Assembly (NCBI RefSeq): GCF_027604915.1
Contig: NZ_JAJAQC010000039.1
Location: 1-64,000, forward strand
Direction: 5' to 3'
Origin: Streptomonospora mangrovi
Lineage (GTDB): Bacteria; Actinomycetota; Actinomycetes; Streptosporangiales; Streptosporangiaceae
Length of the DNA: 64,000 bases
The notes below the pieces were generated by a model. The model was not told the origin of the DNA, ran no database searches, and was given only the letters and a program-made list of their open reading frames with translations. Shown piece by piece: positions 11,296-19,226 of this stretch (positions are counted from its first letter, which is position 1; the number at the start of each line of letters is the position of its first letter). The position numbers and the translations under genes were made by a program.

Positions 11296-11889
11296 GTGCA
11301 GGATCTCTTCAACACGGCCCCCATCGTGGTGAAGCAGCCCAAGCGCTTCTTCATCGACGAGTCGGAGTACCACTGCTACGACCGCGACGGCCGGCACCTC
11401 GCCCACGTGCACGAGGTCGGCCTCGACGGCGGCATGAAGGCGCTGCGGTTCATGGCCGGCAACACCGCCGGCTTCGCCCGCAAGCTGATGGTCAACGACG
11501 CCTGGCGCCGGCCGCGCCTCTACATCGAGAAGTCGTGGTCGCTGTGGACGGCCTCCACCACGATCGCCCACCCCGACGGCACGCCGATCGGCTACATCGA
11601 CCAGGACTTCAAGCTGTTCAAAGCCGGTTTCCGGCTGCTGGACCCCTGGAAGCGGCACCTGGGCACCATCAAGGGCGACTTCTGGGGCTTCGACTTCAAG
11701 ATCGTCGACCACACCGACCACGAGGTCGCCAAGGTCAACCGGCAGGTGGCCGACCTCGGCGACCTGTTCACCGCCGCCGACACCTACGTGCTGTGGCCGC
11801 GCTACCCCACCCTGCCCGAACCGCTGAGGACGCTGGTGATCGCCTCGGGGATCACCGTGGACCTGGTGCTGGCCGAGGGCAAGCGCTAG
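11296..11889 (+). CDS. LURP-one / scramblase-like family protein
   Basis: The 197-residue product has the tubby-like beta-barrel pattern of the LURP-one family: a strand-rich protein with FNTAPIVVKQPKRFF at the start, repeated Gly-Gly and Asp-Gly turns, and IEKSWSLWTASTTI in the middle. The family is related to phospholipid scramblases and plant LURP1; bacterial members have no known function. The GTG at 11296 is the annotated choice because it directly precedes the conserved LFNTAP start, but no clear ribosome binding site is visible. It is a single gene. Confidence 0.82.
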   Translation: MQDLFNTAPIVVKQPKRFFIDESEYHCYDRDGRHLAHVHEVGLDGGMKALRFMAGNTAGFARKLMVNDAWRRPRLYIEKSWSLWTASTTIAHPDGTPIGYIDQDFKLFKAGFRLLDPWKRHLGTIKGDFWGFDFKIVDHTDHEVAKVNRQVADLGDLFTAADTYVLWPRYPTLPEPLRTLVIASGITVDLVLAEGKR

Positions 11890-12016
11890 GGCGACGGCGG
11901 CGGGCGGTCGGCGCGGGCGGTGATCGGCCCGCGCGCCGGTGGCCGGAGTGCGACGGGGGCGGCGACGGCGGGCCGCGCCCCACCGCCCCACCCGCCGCAC
12001 CTCTCCTCGACCGGCG

Positions 12017-13006
12017 CTACCCCAGCCGGTCGAGTGCCGCGCGGTCCTCCTCGCCGAAGCGCTCCTCCAGCTCCTCCGGGGAGGCGTCCACGTCGATCCG
12101 CGACACCGGCACCCCCCGCGCGGTCTCGATCGCGCCCAGGCGGCGCAGGGCGCGGTCGGCGGCGTACTCCATCAGCTCGGTGTCGGAGAGCATGTACTGC
12201 TTCTCCTCCTCGCTGGGCGGGGGCTCGCTGCCGCGCTGCACCGACGCCTTCACCAGCGGCAGCAGCTCGTTGATGCGCTCGGAGACCACGTCCCAGTTGG
12301 CGGGGTCGGCGGCCACGTGGCGGCGGCAGGTGAAGGTGCCCCACGCCATGTGGCGGCGCTCGTCGTCGCCGATGCGCTTGATGATCTCCCGCATGCCGGG
12401 GAAGATGCCGCGCGCCGTGCACACGTGGTTCCAGGCGTGGTAGCCGGTGAGCGCCAGCGAGCCCTCGATGATGTGGTTGTAGGTGACCGAGGCGCGCACC
12501 TGGTTGCGCGGGCTGGGGTCGTCCACCAGCGCGTTCAGCGCCGCCGGAAGCTCGGCGTAGAACAGGGCGCGGTAGCCGGGGTTGGTGTCGACGAAGGAGT
12601 GCAGGTCCTCGGTGATGCCCAGGGCGTCCAGCCACATGCGGAAGACCTGGACGTGCTTGGCCTCCTCGAACGCGAACTGGGTCAGGTACATCTCGTCGTC
12701 GATGCGGCCCTCGGCGGCCATCGCCCGGATGAAGGGCTGGATGTCCTCGGTGACCGCCTCCTCGCCCGCCACGAACAGGGCGCACAGCCGCATGATGCGC
12801 AGCCGCGCCTCCTCGGACAGCTCCTTCCAGTCCTCGGCGTCGCGGCTCATGTCGATGTCGGCGGGGTCCCAGAACCGGGCGTTGCCCTTGCGGAACAGCC
12901 GCAGCGGGAAGGAGTCCCAGTTCAGGCCGCGTGCGCGCAGCGAGTGGAAGCCCTGCCGGGTCTCGGGGACGGGGGAGGGGGCCGCGGTGTCGGCGAGGTC
13001 GGTCAT
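12017..13006 (-). CDS. R2-like ligand-binding oxidase (R2lox), Mn/Fe protein
   Basis: The 329-residue ferritin-like protein aligns with mycobacterial R2lox (Rv0233) with a constant offset of 14. Metal ligands are Glu82, Glu115, His118, Glu181, Glu216 and His219. The pair that forms the unusual ether cross-link in R2lox is present as Val85 and Tyr176. The usual R2 radical tyrosine arrangement of true ribonucleotide reductases is replaced by this pattern, so it should not be named NrdB. R2lox oxidises C-H bonds with a Mn/Fe cofactor and binds a fatty-acid-like ligand; its role is unknown. The ATG at 13006 has GGAGGT upstream. Confidence 0.92.
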   Translation of the reverse strand: MTDLADTAAPSPVPETRQGFHSLRARGLNWDSFPLRLFRKGNARFWDPADIDMSRDAEDWKELSEEARLRIMRLCALFVAGEEAVTEDIQPFIRAMAAEGRIDDEMYLTQFAFEEAKHVQVFRMWLDALGITEDLHSFVDTNPGYRALFYAELPAALNALVDDPSPRNQVRASVTYNHIIEGSLALTGYHAWNHVCTARGIFPGMREIIKRIGDDERRHMAWGTFTCRRHVAADPANWDVVSERINELLPLVKASVQRGSEPPPSEEEKQYMLSDTELMEYAADRALRRLGAIETARGVPVSRIDVDASPEELEERFGEEDRAALDRLG

Positions 13007-13257
13007 AGGGGGGCACCTCCGTGTCGTGTGTGCCACCCCATCATTGGACACGGAAGTGATCTGTGTAAAGGAGGATCGGCGGGCGGCGCCGCGGCCCCGC
13101 CGACGGCGCGGGCGCGGCGGCGGGCGCGGTACGGTCTTCTTCGTGCGCACCGCCCGCACCGAGGCGCCGCCCACGCCGGCGGCGCCCGGCACGTCGGCCG
13201 GGGGTGCCCGCCCGCGCGTCCCGCCCGCCGGGAAGACAGACGAGACCGGGAGACAAC

Positions 13258-13494
13258 GTGTTCTGCGGCGATCCGGACAGTTCCGGCTATGCCTCCTGCG
13301 CCGAACAGGAGAGCCTTTTCGTCATCGCGTCGCTGATCCCCGCGATGCTCGCGCTGGTCCTCATGGTCGCCGCGTTCGCCACCCCGGCCGTGCGCCGCAA
13401 CCCCGCGCTGCGCGCGCAGACGCTGGGCTACTCGCTGGTGGCCTGGTGCATCGCCGGGTTCACGATCGTGCTGGGCGCGCTGCCGCCGCTGTAG
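13258..13494 (+). CDS. Small two-helix membrane protein, unknown function
   Basis: The 78-residue product has two predicted membrane helices (about residues 21-42 and 55-75) joined by a basic loop, RRNPALRAQ. It starts at GTG 13258 with GGGAGA upstream. Three cysteines or serine-rich turns precede the first helix. It is divergent from the R2lox gene and convergent with the XPB helicase gene. I do not recognise a family. Confidence 0.6.
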   Translation: MFCGDPDSSGYASCAEQESLFVIASLIPAMLALVLMVAAFATPAVRRNPALRAQTLGYSLVAWCIAGFTIVLGALPPL

Positions 13495-13536
13495 CCACGT
13501 TTCCCTCGCGCACCGGCGTACCGGATGGCGAACGGG

Positions 13537-15183
13537 CTACAGTTCGTCGCCCGCCAGCACGTCGTCGGCGTCGGCGATGCGGTAGGCGTAGCCCTGCTCG
13601 GCCAGGAACCGCTGGCGGTGCGCCGCGAAGTCCTGGTCGATGGTGTCGCGCGCGGTCACCGCGTAGAACCGGGCGGTGCGGGCGTCGGCCTTGGGCCGCA
13701 GCAGCCGGCCCAGCCGCTGGGCCTCCTCCTGGCGGGAGCCGAACGACCCCGACACCTGGATGGCCACGGCCGCCTCGGGCAGGTCGATGGAGAAGTTGGC
13801 GACCTTGGAGACCACCAGCGTGGTCAGCTCGCCCGAGCGGAACGCGTCGAACAGCCGCTCCCGCTCCTTCACCCGGGTCTCGCCCTTGATCACCGGCGCG
13901 CCCAGCGCCTCGCCCAGCTCGTCCAACTGGTCGATGTAGGAGCCGATGACCAGGGTCTGCTCGCCCTCGTGGCGGCGCACCAGCGCCCGCACCACCTCGG
14001 TCTTGGCGGCGGTGGAGGCGCAGAAGCGGTAGCGGTCCTCGGGCTCGGCGGTGGCGTAGGCCAGCCGCTCGGCGTCGCTGAGGTTGACCCGCACCTCGAC
14101 GCAGTCGGCCGGCGCGATCCAGCCCTGGTTCTCCATGTCCTTCCACGGCGCGTCGTAGCGCTTGGGGCCGATGAGGGAGAACACGTCGCCCTCGCGGCCG
14201 TCCTCGCGCACCAGGGTGGCGGTCAGGCCGAGGCGGCGGCGGGCCTGGAGGTCGGCGGTCATGCGGAAGATCGGCGCGGGCAGCAGGTGCACCTCGTCGT
14301 AGACGATCAGCCCCCAGTCGCGCGCCTCGAACAGCTCCAGATGGGTGTGGACGCCCTTCCGGCGCGCCGCCATGACCTGGTAGGTCGCGATGGTGACCGG
14401 CCGGATGTCCTTGCGGGTGCCGGAGTACTCGCCGATCTCGTCCTCGGTGAGGGTGGTGCGCTTCAGCAGCTCATTGCGCCACTGGTGCACCGACACGGTG
14501 TTGGTGACCAGGATCAGCGTGGTGGTCTTGGCCAGCGCCATCGCGGCCGCGCCCACGATCGTCTTGCCGGCGCCGCAGGGCAGCACCACCACGCCCGAGC
14601 CGCCGGAGTAGAAGCTGTCGGCGGCCTCGCGCTGGTAGCCGCGCAGTTCCCAGTCGCCCTCGGCGAGGTCGATGGCGTGGGCCTCGCCGTCGACGTAGCC
14701 GGCGAGGTCTTCGGCGGGCCAGCCCAGTTTGAGCAGGGCCTGCTTGAGGTTGCCGCGCTCGCTGGGGTGCACGGCCACGGTGTCGGGCTCGATGCGCTCG
14801 CCCAGCATGCCCTTGATCTTTTTGGCGCGCACCACCTCCTCCAGCACCGCCTGGTCGAGGGCGTGCAGCACCAGGCCGTGCACGGGGTGGGCCTGGAGGC
14901 GCAGCCGGCCGAAGCGGTCCATGGTCTCGGCGATGTCGACCAGCAGCGAGTGCGGCACCGGGAACCGGGAGTAGGTGATGAGCGCGTCGACGACCTGCTC
15001 GGCGTCGTGCCCGGCGGCGCGCGCGTTCCACAGCGCCAGCGGGGTGATGCGGTAGGTGTGCACGTGCTCGGGCGCGCGCTCGAGTTCGGCGAAGGGGGCG
15101 ACGGCGCGGCGGCACTCGTCGGCGAGTTCGTGGTCGACTTCGAGCAGGAGGGTCTTGTCGGACTGGACGATCAGGCAGGACAC
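13537..15183 (-). CDS. XPB-type DNA repair helicase
   Basis: The 548-residue superfamily 2 helicase carries Walker A PCGAGKT (residues 202-208), Walker B YDEVH (295-299), LTAT (320-323), the XPB-specific RED motif (326-328) and the C-terminal QRLGRLLRPK. The first 180 residues match the helicase-associated N-terminal domain of bacterial XPB (MSCLIVQSDKTLLLEV). Such enzymes unwind DNA 3' to 5' and, in archaea and bacteria, partner with nucleases such as Bax1. In actinobacteria the gene is usually near a helicase-associated domain protein, which here lies 4 kb away (19223-21706). Confidence 0.95.
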   Translation of the reverse strand: MSCLIVQSDKTLLLEVDHELADECRRAVAPFAELERAPEHVHTYRITPLALWNARAAGHDAEQVVDALITYSRFPVPHSLLVDIAETMDRFGRLRLQAHPVHGLVLHALDQAVLEEVVRAKKIKGMLGERIEPDTVAVHPSERGNLKQALLKLGWPAEDLAGYVDGEAHAIDLAEGDWELRGYQREAADSFYSGGSGVVVLPCGAGKTIVGAAAMALAKTTTLILVTNTVSVHQWRNELLKRTTLTEDEIGEYSGTRKDIRPVTIATYQVMAARRKGVHTHLELFEARDWGLIVYDEVHLLPAPIFRMTADLQARRRLGLTATLVREDGREGDVFSLIGPKRYDAPWKDMENQGWIAPADCVEVRVNLSDAERLAYATAEPEDRYRFCASTAAKTEVVRALVRRHEGEQTLVIGSYIDQLDELGEALGAPVIKGETRVKERERLFDAFRSGELTTLVVSKVANFSIDLPEAAVAIQVSGSFGSRQEEAQRLGRLLRPKADARTARFYAVTARDTIDQDFAAHRQRFLAEQGYAYRIADADDVLAGDEL

Positions 15184-15412
15184 ACGTACCTCGCAGCAGG
15201 GGTCATGGCAGGCGGGCCGCCCACGGCGCGCCGGGGCGTGTAACGCCGGGACCGCCCGCGATATGCCCGCGCCGCGTCACCGCATCAACCATACGCGCAG
15301 CGGGCGCGGGGCACGGGGAGGCGCGGAAGCGGGGCGCACGCGGGGTGTGCGGCGGCGGGAGCGGATGGACGGGGGCGGGCGCGCCGGGGGAGGGCGGCGG
15401 AGGTCACAGCGG

Positions 15413-15988
15413 TCACAGCAGGGAGAGCAGCACCATGACCGCCGCCGCGAGGATCACGCACATCAGCGCGACGTAGACGAACGTGCAGCCCCACATGTAG
15501 CGGATGCAGCGCTCGACCTCCATCGGCTCGGAGGTGCGGGTGAGGGCGAGGATGCCGTAGGCGATGCCGGGGACGTTGACCAGCAGCACCAGCAGCGGGA
15601 ACCCCAGCAGCACGAACAGCAGGGGGAACGCCAGCGTGGCCAGGGCGCACAGCAGGCCGGCGACGGCGGCGCCCACGCGCGCGGGCGGGCCGGTGTACTC
15701 GGACGTGCGGGGGGTGGGCGGCGGCAGGCCGCCGCCGGCGGCGGGGGCGTACCCGGGGCCGTACCCGGGGGGCGGCGCGCCCAGGAGGGCGCCCGCGCCC
15801 GGGGGCGGGCCGGCGGGCACGGGGCCGCGCGGGAACGGGGCGGGGTCCGCGCCGGGGCGGCCCGGGCCGCTACCCGGTGCGCCGAAGGCGCCGGGATCGC
15901 CGAGGCCGCCCGGGTCGGCCGGGCCGCCAAGACCGCTCCCGGGCTCGGTGTCCCAGTAGCTGCGGGGGCGCGGCAGTGGATCGCTCAT
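15413..15988 (-). CDS. Proline-rich membrane protein, DUF4190/dispanin-like
   Basis: The 191-residue product has a Pro/Gly-rich, probably disordered N-terminal half (residues 1-90) that includes PPGYGPGYAP, followed by three hydrophobic segments, the first beginning LLCALATLAFPLLF and the last running to the C-terminus. The layout resembles small actinobacterial membrane proteins with a cytoplasmic Pro-rich tail. Function is unknown. It is on the same strand as the next gene upstream (16234-17061), which has the same layout, so the two may be related by duplication. Confidence 0.7.
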   Translation of the reverse strand: MSDPLPRPRSYWDTEPGSGLGGPADPGGLGDPGAFGAPGSGPGRPGADPAPFPRGPVPAGPPPGAGALLGAPPPGYGPGYAPAAGGGLPPPTPRTSEYTGPPARVGAAVAGLLCALATLAFPLLFVLLGFPLLVLLVNVPGIAYGILALTRTSEPMEVERCIRYMWGCTFVYVALMCVILAAAVMVLLSLL

Positions 15989-16233
15989 CGGTGGCCCGCC
16001 TTTCGAGTGGTCCGGGCGGTGCGCGCGGGCGGGGCAGCGGTGGCCGCCTCGCGGCAGGAGCGCGCGCCCGCCGCCGCTGCCCGCCAGGGTAGTGTCCGCC
16101 GCCCCGGTGCGGCCACGGCCCCGGCGGACGGCCGCCGGGCCTGGCCCACTGCCCCGAGCGGGCGGCTCAACACCGGGCGGCGGGCGATCGGGGGCAGGGA
16201 CGGCCCGGCGGGGCAGGCGGGGTCAGCGGGGGG

Positions 16234-17061
16234 TCAGTAGCCCACGCCGACGACGCCCTCGAACAGCGAGCCGGCCTGGGTGAGCAGCCAGAAGCTCGAC
16301 ACCAGCATGACGAAGAACATCACGGCGGCGGCGCCCAGGGCGTACCAGGAGTAGCGGGTGAGCATCTCGGCCTCGGCGTAGCGGCCCTGGTCGCGCTTGT
16401 GGCCGGCGCGGACGGCGAAGACGATGCCGATGACGCCGAAGATCCAGTTGGCGCAGCACAGGAACGTCAGCGCGTGCAGGATCAGCGCCATGGTGGGGCT
16501 GCTCGCCGCGCCGGTGGGCGCGGCCTCGGGGCGTTCGCCGTCGCGGTCCTCGGCGCGGTCGTCGTCGCGGCCCTCGGAAGCACGCTTTTCCGTGCCGCGC
16601 TCGGGGTCGGGGGCGGCGCGCCGGGGGACGGGGGACTCGCCGGTGCCGGCGCCGCCGCCAGGCCGCTCGGGGCGGTCGGGGCGGCCCTGGGGCCGCCGGC
16701 GCGGCGCGGGCTCGGAGCGGGCCCCGGGCTCGGGCGCGGAGCGTGCGCCGTGGGGCGCGCCGGGCGCGGGACCGGGCCGGGGCGCCCCGGCGGAGGGCCG
16801 GTCGGCGGGAGCGGCGGGGCCGGCGGGGTCGGTGCCCCAGGGCGCGGCGGCGGGGCGTTCGCCGCGCTGGCCGGATCGGCCGCCCCGGGGGGCGCCGCCC
16901 TCGGCGCCGGGCGCCCCGCCCCGGTCGGCGGCGGAGGGATCGCGGGGGCCGCGCGGCTCCCCGTCCTGCCCGCGCCCGGGCTCGCGCCGACGCGCGCGGT
17001 ACCCCGGAGGCGGCTCGTCCCGAGGAGAGGAGGCGCCGGGCGGCAGCGAATGGTTGCTCAT
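16234..17061 (-). CDS. CD225/dispanin-like membrane protein with long disordered N-terminus
   Basis: The 275-residue product has about 190 residues of Pro/Arg/Gly/Glu-rich disordered sequence and then a CD225/dispanin-type core: two membrane helices with HALTFLCCANWIFG, GIVFAVRAGHKRDQG and a tail helix. CD225 proteins include vertebrate IFITMs; bacterial members are of unknown role. The start MSNHSLPPG at 17061 was preferred to the ATG 17 codons upstream because a GGGGG run sits just before it. The disordered part is unusually rich in charged repeats (RPDRPERP, GDREDRDGE-like). Confidence 0.7.
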   Translation of the reverse strand: MSNHSLPPGASSPRDEPPPGYRARRREPGRGQDGEPRGPRDPSAADRGGAPGAEGGAPRGGRSGQRGERPAAAPWGTDPAGPAAPADRPSAGAPRPGPAPGAPHGARSAPEPGARSEPAPRRRPQGRPDRPERPGGGAGTGESPVPRRAAPDPERGTEKRASEGRDDDRAEDRDGERPEAAPTGAASSPTMALILHALTFLCCANWIFGVIGIVFAVRAGHKRDQGRYAEAEMLTRYSWYALGAAAVMFFVMLVSSFWLLTQAGSLFEGVVGVGY

Positions 17062-17172
17062 AGGGGGTTCCCTCTTCGCGAATCCGTGGGCGTGGGACGC
17101 GTGCTCGCGCACCTCCTATCTCATCAGAGTTCCCGGCCGCGTCCGCGCCCGGACGGCCCGGCACGGTCCGCG

Positions 17173-17312
17173 CCGCGCCGGACCGCACCGGGGCGGCGCC
17201 CGGTCTGTGGCGGTGCGGTGGCGACCCCGGCGGGGTGGCGCACCGCGCCGGACCGCACCGGGGCGGCGCCCGGTCTGTGGCGGTGCGGTGGCGGCCCCGG
17301 CGGGGTGGCGCG
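17173..17312. repeat. Two tandem copies of a 70-base repeat
   Basis: Copy one is 17173-17242 and copy two is 17243-17312. They differ at one visible base in the central part (A at 17224, G at 17294). Each unit begins CCGCGCCGGACCGCACCGG and ends near GGCGGGGTGGCG. The repeat lies upstream of the dispanin-like gene and the epoxide hydrolase gene and could move their promoters. A partial copy precedes 17173. Confidence 0.9.
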
Positions 17313-17474
17313 CGCGTTCCCTCGGCGGAGTCCCCGCATCCATTCGGCGATCGAGGAACGGAATGTTCCGCGTCTGCTCCTACCGTCCTGGTGTCGGCGA
17401 GAGGGGCGTACCGCCTCCGACCGGCCGGATCCGGGGGCGGCAGGCGCCACCGGTACACCAGCAGAGGAGCAGCC

Positions 17475-18617
17475 ATGGGCTCGGACACCACCACCGCCAT
17501 CCGCCCCTTCGCGATCGAGGTGCCCCAAGCCGACCTGGACGACCTCCGGGAGCGGCTGGGGCGCGTGCGGTGGCCCCGGGAGCTTCCGGGCGGGGGCTGG
17601 GAGCGGGGCGTGCCGCTGCCGTTCCTGCGGGAGTTGGCCGACCACTGGCGCACCGGCTTCGACTGGCGGCGCCAGGAGCGCGCCCTGAACGCCCTTCCCC
17701 AGTTCACCGCCGACGTCGACGGCCAGGCGCTGCACTTCGCGCACGTGCGCTCGCCCGAACCCGGTGCCGTGCCGTTGCTGCTCAACCACGGGTGGCCCAA
17801 CTCCCTCGTGGAGTTCCTGCCCCTCATCGGCCACCTCACCGACCCCCGCGCCCACGGCGCCGACCCGGCCCGCGCGTTCCACGTCGTGGTGCCCTCGGCG
17901 CCCGGCTACGGCTACTCGGCGGCGCCCTCGGCCGCCGGCTGGTCGACGGCCCGCACCGGTGGGCTGTGGGCGCGGCTCATGCGGGCGCTGGGCTACGACC
18001 GCTACGGGGTGCAGGGCGGAGACCTGGGCGCCTACATCGCGCCCGCCGTGGCCCAGGCCGACCCCGGCCGCGTCTCCGGCGTCTACATCACCGCCGGGCT
18101 CGGGTTCCCCACCGAGGCCGACGTCCCCGGCATGACCCCCGAGGAACTGGCCCACTACGAGGGGATGCGGAAGTGGTCCGCCGGCGGCCTGGACCACCAC
18201 GCCCTGCTGCGCCGGGGGCCGCAGACGTTCGACTACGGGTGGGCCGACTCGCCGGTCGCCCTGCTGGCCTGGATGGCGCACAAGTTCCAGGAGTTCCACG
18301 TCGCCGAGGGGGCGTTCACCGACGTGATCGACCGCGACCTGTTCCTCGCCAACGTGTCGCTGTACTGGTTCACCCGGACGGCCGGGACGTCGTCGTGGCC
18401 GATGTACGACACCGAGGAGTCGGCCTGGCCCGAGGGGCAGCGGCACGTGCCCACCGGGGTCTACTCGGGTCCGCCCGGGATCCGCCGGCTGGCCGAACTG
18501 CGCAACGACGTCGTGCACTGGCCCGAGGACAACCCGGGGCGGCACCACTTCGTCACCATGGAGTCGCCCGGACCCTACGCGGCCGACCTGCGGGCGTTCT
18601 TCGCCAAGGTCGGTTGA
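17475..18617 (+). CDS. Epoxide hydrolase family protein (alpha/beta hydrolase)
   Basis: The 380-residue product has the N-terminal epoxide hydrolase (EHN) domain and an alpha/beta-hydrolase fold. The oxyanion-hole motif HGWP is at 105-108, the likely nucleophile is Asp183 in QGGDLG, and a His near 357/358 in GRHHFVTMES fits the catalytic base. Microsomal-type epoxide hydrolases open epoxides to diols; close relatives act on other esters or juvenile-hormone-like substrates. The ATG at 17475 has AGAGGAGC upstream. It sits alone on the plus strand, in a gap that separates the XPB helicase from its usual partner. Confidence 0.9.
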   Translation: MGSDTTTAIRPFAIEVPQADLDDLRERLGRVRWPRELPGGGWERGVPLPFLRELADHWRTGFDWRRQERALNALPQFTADVDGQALHFAHVRSPEPGAVPLLLNHGWPNSLVEFLPLIGHLTDPRAHGADPARAFHVVVPSAPGYGYSAAPSAAGWSTARTGGLWARLMRALGYDRYGVQGGDLGAYIAPAVAQADPGRVSGVYITAGLGFPTEADVPGMTPEELAHYEGMRKWSAGGLDHHALLRRGPQTFDYGWADSPVALLAWMAHKFQEFHVAEGAFTDVIDRDLFLANVSLYWFTRTAGTSSWPMYDTEESAWPEGQRHVPTGVYSGPPGIRRLAELRNDVVHWPEDNPGRHHFVTMESPGPYAADLRAFFAKVG

Positions 18618-18713
18618 ACCAGCTTCGCCCGGCCCCGCCTCCTCGGCGCTCCCGGCGGGCGGTCCGGCCGCCGGGGCGCACAGGCGGCGACTCGCAGCCG
18701 GGGCGAGGGCGCC

Positions 18714-19226
18714 TCAGCGCAGGCCGGTGACCTGCTCGGTGTCCACGCCCAGGCGGTAGCCGCTGGTGAACGTCACGGTGATCCGGTCGGCGCCCCAGTC
18801 GACGCGGTCGATGCGGACGGGGGCGCCGTCGTTGCCGGTGCCCACGGGCGGCCGGACCTCGTGGAAGTAGGAGTCGGCGTCGTGGCCCAGGCGCAGCGTG
18901 TAGTCGTCGCCGCCGATCACGGGGTGGCGCAGCAGCACGGCCTCCACCGGCATGGGGTCGGCACCGGAGCCGGGGGTGTCGGGGTCGTAGCGCACCCCGG
19001 CGTCGGCGGAGGAGAGCCGCTGCACCTCCTCGGTGAACAGGTTCAGGTCGACCACCGGGAGGTCGCCCATGCCGATCACTACCCCCGCCGGCAGGCAGAC
19101 CAGGGCGGTGGCCGCCACGGCGGCCAGGGTGCGGATCGGTCTCGCGGGCGAGGCGGGCGAGGCGGGCGCGGGTGTGGGTCCCGGCGCGGTCGGCGGGGGA
19201 GCGGCGGGGCGGTCGGCGGAGGTCAC
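18714..19226 (-). CDS. Membrane-anchored protein of unknown function, coupled to the helicase-associated gene
   Basis: The 170-residue product has a Pro/Ala-rich N-terminus, one hydrophobic helix (LAAVAATALVCLPAGVVIG, about residues 34-52) and an extracellular part of about 110 residues with many Asp and Thr. No family is recognised. Its GTG start overlaps the stop of the upstream helicase-associated gene by four bases (GTGA), and AAGGAGG lies just before it. The two are thus translationally coupled and probably co-transcribed. Why a secreted-side protein should be coupled to a DNA-repair-type protein is unclear. Confidence 0.65.
   Translation of the reverse strand: MTSADRPAAPPPTAPGPTPAPASPASPARPIRTLAAVAATALVCLPAGVVIGMGDLPVVDLNLFTEEVQRLSSADAGVRYDPDTPGSGADPMPVEAVLLRHPVIGGDDYTLRLGHDADSYFHEVRPPVGTGNDGAPVRIDRVDWGADRITVTFTSGYRLGVDTEQVTGLR

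Noticed and set aside
12017-13006. Ribonucleotide reductase small subunit
   Set aside because: The residue pattern is that of R2lox (Val/Tyr cross-link pair), and no large-subunit gene is adjacent.
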